This document shows, piece after piece, positions 7,562 to 13,898 of a stretch of DNA of 13,898 nt. Source of the stretch: Frankiales bacterium (GTDB lineage: Bacteria > Actinomycetota > Actinomycetes > Mycobacteriales > SCTD01). Every line of letters starts with the position of its first letter. Within the stretch, counting starts at the first letter, position 1. The stretch covers positions 1-13,898 of the forward strand of contig JAODNB010000084.1 in NCBI GenBank assembly GCA_025464795.1. Reading direction: 5' to 3'. The position numbers and the translations under genes are program-made. The notes beneath the pieces were generated by a model, which saw only the letters and a list, made by a program, of their open reading frames with translations, ran no database searches and was not told the origin of the DNA.

Positions 7562-8338
7562 ATGGCGATCACCACCAGCCTGCGGGCCCTCCTCGAGCTC
7601 GAGGAGATCGAGGAGGACCTCTTCCGCAGTCGTGTCGTCTCGAGCGAGTTGCACCACCTGTACGGAGGCCAGGTCGCCGCGCAGGCCCTGTGGGCCGCCG
7701 GCCGGACCGCACCCGGGCTCGAGCCCCACTCGCTGCACGGGTACTTCCTGCGCGCGGGCGATCCCACGAAGCAGATCGTCTTCCGGGTCGCGCGCGACAG
7801 GGACGGCCGCTCCTACACCGCCCGTCGGGTGGTCGCCATCCAGGACGGGGAGGTGCTGCTGAACCTCGCCTGCAGCTTCCACGCACTCGAGGCCGGGATG
7901 GACGAGCAGGTGCCTCAGGCGCCGGACGCCGGCGACCCGTTCGAGCTGAAGGCGTTCAGCGTCCCGCTCATGGTCGGCATCGAGTGCCGCCTCCCGCGGC
8001 AGCCGTTCGAGGCGACCCACGCGACGACCCGCCTCTGGGCCCGCTGCCCCGAGGCACTGCCCGACGACCCGACGCTGCACGCCTGCGTCCTGACCTACCT
8101 GTCGGACATCTTCAACGGCCTCTGGGGCCTGGAAGGCGCAGAGACGCGCGCCGGTTCGTCACTGGACCATGCCGTCTGGTTCCACCGCCCGGCACGGCTC
8201 GACGACTTCGTCCTCATGGATCTCGTCCCCGTGACGGTCGCGCGCGGTCGGGGCTGGTACACCGGATCGATCTTCGACCGCAGCGGTGGGCTGCTCGCGA
8301 GCCTCAGCCAGGAGACCCTCTTCCGCGACCCCCGCTAG
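7562..8338 (+). CDS. tesB: Acyl-CoA thioesterase II (TesB family, double hotdog)
   Basis: The protein has 258 residues, slightly shorter than Escherichia coli TesB (about 286). The N-terminal hotdog has HHLYGGQVAAQAL (31-43) and SLHGYFLRAGD (57-67). The C-terminal hotdog has YLSDIFNGLWGLEG, SSLDHAVWFHRP and SLSQETLFR. Matching these to the E. coli active site gives Asp182, Ser200 (in place of Thr) and Gln250, so catalysis should be retained. It hydrolyses acyl-CoA to free acid and CoA. The ATG is 3 bases after the preceding stop and no clear Shine-Dalgarno motif is visible, so reinitiation from the F420 reductase is likely. It ends 24 bases before the first CGAGACAC hairpin. Confidence 0.92.
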   Translation: MAITTSLRALLELEEIEEDLFRSRVVSSELHHLYGGQVAAQALWAAGRTAPGLEPHSLHGYFLRAGDPTKQIVFRVARDRDGRSYTARRVVAIQDGEVLLNLACSFHALEAGMDEQVPQAPDAGDPFELKAFSVPLMVGIECRLPRQPFEATHATTRLWARCPEALPDDPTLHACVLTYLSDIFNGLWGLEGAETRAGSSLDHAVWFHRPARLDDFVLMDLVPVTVARGRGWYTGSIFDRSGGLLASLSQETLFRDPR

Positions 8339-8354
8339 GCGGCCCCGTTGACCG

Positions 8355-8405
8355 GGCCATGACGAGACACCCGCGCCGATCAGGGCTCCGTGTCTCGCGT
8401 TGGCC
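8355..8405. repeat. Hairpin A1 (CGAGACAC-N19-GTGTCTCG)
   Basis: The perfect core arms are 8363-8370 and 8390-8397, separated by 19 bases. Outside them GGCCA (8355-8359) pairs with TGGCC (8401-8405), giving 16-base arms with three mismatches. The right arm continues GTGTCTCGCGTTGGC, which matches hairpin A2 with one mismatch. It lies just after the thioesterase stop and has no T-tract, so it could also act as a stem-only terminator. Confidence 0.85.
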
Positions 8406-8487
8406 GGGGCCCTGCGGGCACCTCCCCGCTCACGGAGCCCCTCGCCAGCTCGTCCGGACGAGACACCTGGGGGGCATGTCTCGTCCG
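8361..8487 (+). repeat. Left copy of two-hairpin (A-B) composite direct repeat
   Basis: This 127-base unit comprises hairpin A1 and hairpin B1 with their cores starting 96 bases apart. The right copy at 9575-9700 has the same order, the same orientation and the same internal loop lengths. The hairpin arms are conserved, while the sequence between them is only weakly similar; a shared CTGCG near the middle is visible. The unit sits directly upstream of the broken AbiEi-like gene. Confidence 0.7.
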
Positions 8488-8490
8488 GAC
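8452..8490. repeat. Hairpin B1, perfect 14-base inverted repeat
   Basis: GTCCGGACGAGACA (8452-8465) and TGTCTCGTCCGGAC (8477-8490) are exact reverse complements around an 11-base G-rich loop. GTCCGGAC at the outer ends is itself palindromic. The centre lies about 74 bases before the AbiEi-like start, so it could be an operator for that winged-helix protein as well as a hairpin. It shares the CGAGACA-N11-TGTCTCGTC pattern with B2. Confidence 0.9.
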
Positions 8491-8544
8491 CAGACCTGTG
8501 GACAGAACAACGCCCCGCGCCCGCGGATCAGTCACGCTCGCCGG

Positions 8545-9560
8545 ATGTCTGACGACCCGGTTACCGCGCTCCTTGCCCTCGCGGCCACGCAGCGCGGGGC
8601 CTTCACCTGGAAGCAGGCTCAGAGCCTGGGCTGGACGGAAGCCGCCGCGACCGTGGCCAGGAGGGGCGACTGGACGCGCCTCGGGCGAGGCGTGTACGTG
8701 CACGCCTTCATCTGGGAGGCACTGCCCGAGCGGGACCGTCACCTCTGCGCGGCCATGGGACGTGTCCTCGCCGGCCGAGGTTGGCACGTGCGCGCCGCAC
8801 TGCAGCGATCGCTCATGGACTGCCGCTTCTCGGTCAGGCGCCGCACGTTCCCGAGCTCGTGCGTGACAGGACGGGCATGACGTCCAAGGCCAACAACCGG
8901 CACGAGCGGCTCTCCGTGCTGCCCGATCGGGATCGTCAGGTCCTGGATGGCCTCCCCAGTACCACTCGGCCCCGGACTGCGGTGGACCTCGCACGGGACG
9001 AGTCGTTCATGAGTGCAGTCGTCGTCGCGGATGCGGTCCTGCGTGCAGGGACGAGCCAGCGAGAGCTCAAGGACGCCGCCGCTCGTATGTCGTCGTGGAA
9101 GCGGGGCTTCGCAGCGGTACGGGTCGCTGAGTTCGCCGATGGTCTGTCGGAATCGGTGCTCGAGTCGATCTCCCGGGTGCGCACGGACGAACGCGGGTTG
9201 CCGCGCCCCGAGCTGCAGGTCCTCGTCTACCTCGGAGACGACCTGATCGCCCGGGTCGACTTCCTGTGGCGCCAGCACAACGCGGTCGGGCTGGCCGACG
9301 GAGCCCTCAAGTACGACAGCCGGGAGCAGGTGATGAGCGAGAAGTGGCAGATCGAGCGCCTCGAGGACGTCGGCCTGGAGGTCGCTCGTTGGGGGTGGGA
9401 CTCCGCGTACAGGGACAAGGGCGACCTCGAGTACAAGGTGCGAAGGGCGATGGACCGCGGCTCCCGGCAGCTGCTCGACCCCCGGGTCCGGTTCGTGACG
9501 ACCACGATCGCCCAGAACGTTGTCGCGAACGAGCGGTTGGCGGCTCGTCGCAGCGGATGA
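8545..9560 (+). pseudogene. AbiEi-like antitoxin-domain / Vsr-like (DUF559-type) nuclease fusion, frameshifted
   Basis: One family-length protein is split over two frames. Frame one opens at ATG 8545 and encodes a winged-helix AbiEi-type domain (ALAATQRGAFTWKQAQSLGW, then RGDWTRLGRGVYVH) up to about HV at residue 82, base 8790. The next frame then continues with RRTAAIAHGLPLLG, the family's usual junction, and runs to the stop at 9558-9560. A single base missing just after 8790 would join the frames exactly; unrepaired, frame one ends at 8880. The C-terminal part shows a PD-(D/E)XK-like region: LES (E at 9165-9167), ARVDFLW and ADGALKYD. The glutamate expected before the ADG motif is leucine (codon 9291-9293). 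Such orphan fusions are common in actinobacteria and their function is unknown. No AbiEii toxin gene is nearby. A sequencing error is the main alternative to a real pseudogene; no slippery heptamer is seen at the junction. Confidence 0.75.
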
Positions 9561-9576
9561 GCCGCTCGAACTCTGA

Positions 9577-9611
9577 CGAGACACTGCCCTCTCGTTCGGG
9601 CCGGTGTCTCG
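9577..9611. repeat. Hairpin A2 (CGAGACAC-N19-GTGTCTCG)
   Basis: The perfect 8-base arms at 9577-9584 and 9604-9611 are separated by 19 bases, identical to A1. GCCC (9586-9589) and GGGC (9598-9601) inside the loop can extend the stem. It lies 16 bases after the AbiEi-like stop codon, a position suitable for a terminator, but has no T-run. Confidence 0.85.
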
Positions 9612-9671
9612 CGCTGGCACGGTGTCTGCGCTCAAGAACCGGCCGGGACGGGCCGACCGGGAGGGCTACCG

Positions 9672-9696
9672 CGAGACACCCGCGCGGGGTGTCTCG
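9672..9696. repeat. Hairpin B2, 10-base stem; possible terminator for the M16 operon
   Basis: CGAGACACCC (9672-9681) and GGGTGTCTCG (9687-9696) pair perfectly around a 5-base loop. Counted as CGAGACA/TGTCTCG, the spacing is 11 bases, as in B1. On the minus strand it begins 20 bases after the M16 stop codon, so it may end that transcript; no T-tract follows. Confidence 0.85.
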
Positions 9697-9716
9697 TCGG
9701 AACCCCGCGAAGGCGG

Positions 9717-11063
9717 TCAGGCGGGGATGACGTCGAGGTCAGCCCAGCCCTGGTCGTGCAGGGCGGACGTGATGGCTGCTGCCTCGCCGACGGCCACCAC
9801 GAGGAGGTCGGCGGGCCGCACGTGCGTGCGCATCGCCGCGTTGACCTCATCCAGCGTCGCCGTGCGCAGGCCCTCGAGGTAGCCGTCGATCCACGTGAGA
9901 GGCAGGTCGTTGCCGACGACGGCCCCGAGCTGCGAGGCGACGGCGCCCGGTGTCTCCCAGCGCATCGGCGAGACACCAACCAGGTACTCCCGCGCAGCCA
10001 CGTGCTCGTCCTCGCGCAGGCCCTCCGTTGAGGCCGTGGTGAGCACCGTCATGAGGTCCTGGAGCGCGGGCGCCGTGCTGTCGGTGTCGACCGACCCGTG
10101 AATGGTGAAGGCACCTCCCCGGCGCTGCGGCGCGAAGCTCCCCCGCATCCCGTAGGTGTAGCCCTTCTCCTCCCTCAGCACGGCGTCGATCCGCGAGGTG
10201 AGGGTCCCGCCGAGGGCGTACGCCGCGAGCCCCATCGCGGACCAGTCAGGGGCGCTCCGGTCCGGGGCGGAGTGGCCGAGGACGAGCTGCGTCTGGGCCG
10301 ACCCGGGCCGGTCGACGACGAGAGCGCGACGTCGGGTGTCGTACTGCGGGGAGGTCGGCACCCATGGGTCCGCAGTCCCCTGCCAGTCTCCGAAGGATTG
10401 GTGCACCAAGCCAGGGACGTCGACGCCGCTGAGGTCGCCCGTCACGATCACCGTCGTCGTCGACGGAGCGATCCGCGCGAGGTAAGCCGCGGACACGGAG
10501 GTCAGTGCCGCCAGGGACTCCGGCGTACCGGCCGCGTGGATCGTGTGCCGTGTCCCGGCGACGTGGAGCAGCCGGGGCAGCTCGACGCCGGCGCGCGACG
10601 GCGGGTTCGACTGCTCCTGCACGATCTCCACGAGGCGCTGGGCGATCACCCGGTCGACCTCCTCCTGGGGGAAGACCGGGTTGAGGACCGCGTCGGCCAG
10701 CAGCGGCAGCGCCGTGCCCAGCCGCGACACGGGGACGTCCAGCGTGGCGGTGATGCCGTCGTACCCAGCCGAAGCGTGGAACGAGGCTCCCTGACGCTCC
10801 AAGGCATCAGCGAACTCTGTCGCCGTCAGCGAGGTCGTGCCCTCGTCGAGGCAGCGTGCGGCGATGACGGCGAGACCCTCCTGCCCTGCCGGGTCGGCGT
10901 CGACGGGGACGTCGAGCAGCACCGCAGCGGTCGCGACGTGCTTGCCCGGCAGGTGCACGGCGAGCAGGCGGAGCCCGTTGTCGAGGCGGCTCTCGTCGAC
11001 GTGCGGAAAGCGCCACAGGACCGGAGCACCGACCGTCGGACGCGGCTGCAGGATCGCGCTCAC
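9717..11063 (-). CDS. M16 (pitrilysin-like) peptidase family protein, non-catalytic subunit
   Basis: The protein has 448 residues. The M16 fold is clear from RLDNGLRLLAVHLPG near the N-terminus, an interdomain ETP segment (VSPMRWETPGAVA) and the LREEKGYTYG motif (about 296-305), which supplies the Arg/Tyr pair used by M16 partners to orient substrate. The place where HxxEH should stand reads AARCLDEGT (68-76), so it cannot bind the catalytic zinc by itself. It most likely pairs with the HxxEH protein encoded just upstream, like the alpha/beta halves of mitochondrial processing peptidase. The GTG start overlaps the upstream stop by 4 bases (GTGA), and a GGAGG at 11075-11071 lies 7 bases before it, so translation is both coupled and independently primed. 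No signal peptide is evident. Confidence 0.9.
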   Translation of the reverse strand: MSAILQPRPTVGAPVLWRFPHVDESRLDNGLRLLAVHLPGKHVATAAVLLDVPVDADPAGQEGLAVIAARCLDEGTTSLTATEFADALERQGASFHASAGYDGITATLDVPVSRLGTALPLLADAVLNPVFPQEEVDRVIAQRLVEIVQEQSNPPSRAGVELPRLLHVAGTRHTIHAAGTPESLAALTSVSAAYLARIAPSTTTVIVTGDLSGVDVPGLVHQSFGDWQGTADPWVPTSPQYDTRRRALVVDRPGSAQTQLVLGHSAPDRSAPDWSAMGLAAYALGGTLTSRIDAVLREEKGYTYGMRGSFAPQRRGGAFTIHGSVDTDSTAPALQDLMTVLTTASTEGLREDEHVAAREYLVGVSPMRWETPGAVASQLGAVVGNDLPLTWIDGYLEGLRTATLDEVNAAMRTHVRPADLLVVAVGEAAAITSALHDQGWADLDVIPA

Positions 11064-12340
11064 GCGGCGGCCTCCGGGAGGTGGTAGGTCAGGACGAACT
11101 GGTTCTGCGGGGTGAGCAGCCGGGCAGCCGCCTCCCGGACGGCTTCGGCGTCGACCGCGAGCAGCGAAGCGAGCGCCGTGCTCACCCTGCCGGGATCGTC
11201 GAAGAGCGTGGCGTTCCTGCCCAGCTGGTCGGCCAGCCCTTCGACGGTGCTGATCGAGTCGAGGAAGGCGCGCTCGGACTGCGCCCGCACCCGCTCCAGC
11301 TCGAGCTCTGTCGGACCCTCAGCTGCGAAGCGCGCGAGCTCCGCTGCGATCACCGCCTCGAGGTCTGCCAGCTCGGCCCCCGGCATGGTCCGGAGCGTGA
11401 GCAGCCCGAGGCCCGTGCCGCCGATGAGCCGCTGCACTCCACCGGAGACGAACTGCGCCGTCTTGTCCTCGCGGACCAGGCGCGTGACGAGCCGGCTCGA
11501 GGCCCCTTCGGTGAGGACCATCAGCGCCAGCTCGACCGCGTCGCAGTCGGCAGTCCCGTCTGCGGGCACGCGGAAGACGATGTACAGGGCCTCGCTGGGC
11601 ACGTTCTCACCGCGCACCTCCACCCTCAGCGGAGCATCGATCGGACCGATGACGCCGTCGCGGGCTGCCTCGAAGCCGCCCTTCGCCGCGATGCCGCCGA
11701 AGTACCTCTCGGCCAGGGCCAGGCCGTCGTCGGGGGTGATGTCGCCGACGAGCGACAGCACCGCGTTGTCGGGTGCGTACCACGACGTGAAGAAGGCGTG
11801 CACGTCGTCGAGGGACGCTGCATCGAGGTGCTCCATCGAGCCGATCGGCATGTGCTGGTACGGGTGCCCGTCGGGGAAGACCCCCGCGAAGATCCGCTCC
11901 CAGGCGGTGCCGTAGGGCACGTTGTCGTAGCGCTGACGCCGCTCGTTCTTCACGACGTCGCGCTGGTTGTCCAGGCTCTCCTGGTTGACCGCCTCGAGCA
12001 GCGAGCCCATCCGGTCGGCCTCGAGCCACAGCGCCACCTCGACCGCGTGCGAGGGCACCGTCTCGAAGTAGTTCGTCCGGTCGAAGCTCGTCGTGCCGTT
12101 GAGGGTGGCTCCGACCCCTTGGAGGATCGAGAAGTGGTCGGTTCCCTTGACCTGTCGCGAGCCCTGGAACATGAGGTGCTCGAAGAGGTGGGCGAAGCCC
12201 GTGCGGTGCAGCTGCTCGTGACGGCTGCCCACGCCGTACCAGACGTTGACAGCGACGACCGGCGACGTGTGGTCGGAGTGGACGACGACCCGCAAGCCGT
12301 TGGCGAGCCGCGTGTCCGTCAGAGCGAGCTGGAGAGACAT
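11060..12340 (-). CDS. M16 zinc metallopeptidase, catalytic subunit
   Basis: The protein has 426 residues. The inverted zinc motif HLFEH (about 51-55) is followed by the distal glutamate in DVVKNERRQR (about 133), fitting HxxEH-(X)n-E of the pitrilysin family. FNVWYGVGSR-like and NGTTSFDRTNYFE segments (VNVWYGVGSR at 31-40; NGTTSFDRTNYFE at 81-93) are standard for bacterial two-subunit M16 enzymes. It should degrade peptides or process small proteins in the cytosol; no signal peptide or membrane segment is seen. It is the first gene of a two-gene operon with the non-catalytic partner. TAGCGT (bases 12353-12348 on the minus strand) lies 7 bases before the ATG with no strong Shine-Dalgarno motif, which suggests a leaderless transcript. 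Confidence 0.93.
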   Translation of the reverse strand: MSLQLALTDTRLANGLRVVVHSDHTSPVVAVNVWYGVGSRHEQLHRTGFAHLFEHLMFQGSRQVKGTDHFSILQGVGATLNGTTSFDRTNYFETVPSHAVEVALWLEADRMGSLLEAVNQESLDNQRDVVKNERRQRYDNVPYGTAWERIFAGVFPDGHPYQHMPIGSMEHLDAASLDDVHAFFTSWYAPDNAVLSLVGDITPDDGLALAERYFGGIAAKGGFEAARDGVIGPIDAPLRVEVRGENVPSEALYIVFRVPADGTADCDAVELALMVLTEGASSRLVTRLVREDKTAQFVSGGVQRLIGGTGLGLLTLRTMPGAELADLEAVIAAELARFAAEGPTELELERVRAQSERAFLDSISTVEGLADQLGRNATLFDDPGRVSTALASLLAVDAEAVREAAARLLTPQNQFVLTYHLPEAAA

Positions 12341-12392
12341 CCGCTCACGCTATCCCGACGCGTTGTGGGAGGCTGACGGCTTCCGAGCTCCG

Positions 12393-12398
12393 AGGAGG
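12393..12398 (+). promoter_or_regulatory. Strong ribosome-binding site AGGAGG for the acyl-CoA synthetase
   Basis: A consensus AGGAGG lies 4 bases before the ATG at 12403 and fixes that start. It is the best Shine-Dalgarno match in the window and lies in the 62-base divergent gap from the M16 operon. Confidence 0.75.
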
Positions 12399-12402
12399 CC
12401 GC

Positions 12403-13898
12403 ATGCTTGCCCTGGCGATCGACTCCGGCCCCAGCAGCCCTCCGCTCCCCGCCGGGACCATCGGAGATGCGCTCGACCGGGCCGTCGCAGCTGGGCCCGC
12501 ACGTGAGGCGCTGGTGTCGGTGGAGCAGGGCGTGCGGTTCACCTACGCCGAGCTTTCTGCCGCCGTCGACCGGGTGGCTCGTGGCCTGCTGGCGAGAGGC
12601 ATCGAGAAGGGGGATCGCGTCGGCATCTGGTCGCCGAACTGCCTCGAGTGGGTCCTCGTGCAGTACGCGACTGCGCGCATCGGTGCCGTGCTGGTCACGA
12701 TCAACCCCGCCTACCGCACCCACGAGCTGGCGTACGTCCTGCAGCAGGCCGGGGTGTCGCTGCTCATCGCCGCACCGGAGTTCAAGGGCAGCGACTACAC
12801 CGCGATGGCCGCGGAGGCCGCTCCCGACGTGGAGGCGGTGTTCTTCGGCTCACCGGAGTGGGACGCGCTGTCGCTCGACGGCGGACCGCTGCCGGACCGG
12901 GCGCTCTACGCCTCGGAGCCCATCAACATCCAGTACACCTCGGGCACCACCGGCTTCCCCAAGGGCGCCACCCTCAGCCACACGAACATCCTCGGCAACG
13001 GGTTCCTCGTCGGCGAGGGCTGCAGCTACACCGAGGCCGACCGGATCTGCGTACCCGTGCCCTTCTACCACTGCTTCGGGATGGTCATGGGCAACCTCGC
13101 GGCTCTCACGCACGGCGCGTGCGTCGTCATCCCCGCGCCGTCGTTCGACCCCGCCGCCACCCTGCGCGCCGTGCAGCAGGAGCGGTGCACGTCCCTGTAT
13201 GGCGTGCCGACGATGTTCATCGCCGAGCTCGCCCTCGCCGACTTCTCGGCCTACGACCTGTCGACGCTGAGGACCGGGATCATGGCCGGCTCGCCCTGCC
13301 CTGTCGAGGTCATGAAGCAGGTGCAGGTCTTCATGCCCGACGTCACGATCGCCTACGGCATGACGGAGACGTCGCCGGTCTCGACGCAGACCGGCGCCGA
13401 CGACACCCTCGACAAGCGCACGGGCACGGTCGGCCGGGTGCACCCGCACGTCACCGTCAAGGTCGTCGACCCCATCACGCACGAGACCGTTCTGCGCGGT
13501 GAGACCGGCGAGCTCTGCACCGCCGGGTACGGCGTGATGATCGGCTACTGGGACGACCCCGCCAAGACCACCGAGGCCATCGACGACGAGGGCTTCATGC
13601 ACACCGGTGACCTCGCCGTCATGGACGTCGACGGCTACCTGTCGATCGTGGGCCGCTCCAAGGACATGGTGATCCGCGGGGGCGAGAACGTCTACCCGCG
13701 CGAGGTCGAGGAGTTCCTCTACACGCACCCGGACATCGTCGACGTGCAGGTCATCGGCGTCCCGGACGTGAAGTACGGCGAGGAGCTCTGCGCCTGGGTG
13801 CGGCTGGCCGAGGGCTCGTCACTGGACGAGGCGCAGCTGCGCGCGTGGTGCAAGGGCAAGCTCGCGCACTACAAGATCCCGCGCTACGTCCGCATCGC
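12403..13898 (+). CDS. Fatty-acyl-CoA synthetase / AMP-dependent ligase, 3' end cut off by window edge
   Basis: The frame is open for 498 codons plus two bases from the ATG at 12403 to the window edge; the family usually has about 540-560 residues. Adenylation motifs appear in order: the P-loop YTSGTTGFPKG (178-188), YGMTETSP (318-325), HTGD (400-403) and GRSKDMVIRGGENVYPREVE (417-436). The start of the C-terminal lid, HYKIPRYV, is present, but the catalytic A10 lysine lies beyond the edge. It should activate a carboxylic acid to acyl-AMP and then acyl-CoA. The stretch before the P-loop (about 150-172) looks shorter than in close-looking homologues. Chain length or branching preference cannot be read off. 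The divergent placement from the M16 pair gives no functional link; a role feeding acyl-CoA catabolism such as the carboxylase operon is plausible only. Confidence 0.93.
   Translation, partial: MLALAIDSGPSSPPLPAGTIGDALDRAVAAGPAREALVSVEQGVRFTYAELSAAVDRVARGLLARGIEKGDRVGIWSPNCLEWVLVQYATARIGAVLVTINPAYRTHELAYVLQQAGVSLLIAAPEFKGSDYTAMAAEAAPDVEAVFFGSPEWDALSLDGGPLPDRALYASEPINIQYTSGTTGFPKGATLSHTNILGNGFLVGEGCSYTEADRICVPVPFYHCFGMVMGNLAALTHGACVVIPAPSFDPAATLRAVQQERCTSLYGVPTMFIAELALADFSAYDLSTLRTGIMAGSPCPVEVMKQVQVFMPDVTIAYGMTETSPVSTQTGADDTLDKRTGTVGRVHPHVTVKVVDPITHETVLRGETGELCTAGYGVMIGYWDDPAKTTEAIDDEGFMHTGDLAVMDVDGYLSIVGRSKDMVIRGGENVYPREVEEFLYTHPDIVDVQVIGVPDVKYGEELCAWVRLAEGSSLDEAQLRAWCKGKLAHYKIPRYVRI

Larger units (their letters stand above)
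9575..9700 (+). repeat. Right copy of two-hairpin (A-B) composite direct repeat
   Basis: This 126-base unit contains hairpins A2 and B2 with their cores starting 95 bases apart, matching the left copy at 8361-8487 in order, orientation and loop lengths. It begins 14 bases after the stop of the AbiEi-like gene and ends 16 bases before the M16 gene's end, filling the gap between the convergent genes. A degenerate extra half-motif GGTGTCTG occurs at 9621-9628. Confidence 0.7.

Noticed and set aside
8497..8505. TGTGGACAG, close to the actinobacterial DnaA box (reverse of TTGTCCACA)
   Set aside because: It is a single site with one mismatch and no cluster or AT-rich stretch, so there is no support for an origin.
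6760..8544. Very long plus-strand open frame over the F420 reductase and thioesterase genes
   Set aside because: The product is arginine/proline-rich low-complexity sequence typical of a wrong frame in high-GC DNA; only its end from 8545 is real coding.
8339..9716. CRISPR array or insertion sequence
   Set aside because: The repeats are inverted hairpins, only two units, without regular spacers; there is no transposase frame or terminal inverted repeat around the patch.
8330..9718. Similar sequences CCCCGCTAGGCGG and CCCCGCGAAGGCGG at the outer ends of the repeat-flanked patch, considered as a target-site duplication
   Set aside because: The match needs an indel and a mismatch, both lie at or near stop codons in GC-rich DNA, and they are not adjacent to the hairpin ends.

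Overview
The window reads as chromosomal DNA from a high-GC actinobacterium. Three things support this: very GC-rich codon use throughout, a coenzyme F420:NADP+ oxidoreductase (F420 is typical of Actinobacteria among bacteria), and a DinB/mycothiol-isomerase-like TIGR03084 protein next to an acyl-CoA carboxylase. Genus cannot be fixed from sequence reading alone.

Layout. Positions 1-6841 (minus strand) hold a tight five-gene run, in transcription order: a D-2-hydroxyacid dehydrogenase-type protein, a TIGR03084 metal-binding-fold protein, an acyl-CoA carboxylase carboxyltransferase (beta) subunit, a biotin carboxylase/biotin carrier (alpha) subunit, and an AtuA/DUF1446 protein that runs off the left edge. 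The last four overlap by 4, 4 and 8 bases. This is the gene set used to gamma-carboxylate branched unsaturated acyl-CoAs (methylcrotonyl-CoA in leucine breakdown, or geranyl-CoA in acyclic terpene breakdown). The AtuA neighbour hints at an isoprenoid-type substrate but does not prove it.

Positions 6893-8338 (plus strand) hold a divergent pair, an F420:NADP+ oxidoreductase and a TesB-type acyl-CoA thioesterase II, 3 bases apart. The roughly 50-base divergent spacer carries two candidate -10 elements that overlap.

Positions 8339-9716 form a small accessory patch: one AbiEi-antitoxin-like/Vsr-like-nuclease fusion gene, broken by an apparent single-base loss near 8791. It is bracketed on both sides by the same two-hairpin composite. 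Each composite has a hairpin A (CGAGACAC-N19-GTGTCTCG) followed about 95 bases later by a hairpin B (CGAGACA-N11-TGTCTCG). The two composites are direct repeats about 1,214 bases apart. This is the most unusual structure in the window and recalls REP palindromes flanking their dedicated gene, although here the gene is a nuclease-like one.

Positions 9717-12340 (minus strand) hold an M16 zinc-protease pair: a catalytic HxxEH subunit followed by a non-catalytic partner that overlaps it by 4 bases. From 12403 to the right edge (plus strand) lies a fatty-acyl-CoA synthetase/AMP-ligase, truncated by the window end.

The carboxylase operon, ligase, thioesterase and AtuA protein all act on acyl-CoA, so the region is mainly catabolic. 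The M16 pair and the repeat-flanked broken gene look like unrelated insertions in that context. No RNA genes, CRISPR arrays, insertion sequences or stretches over 300 bases without a gene were seen.
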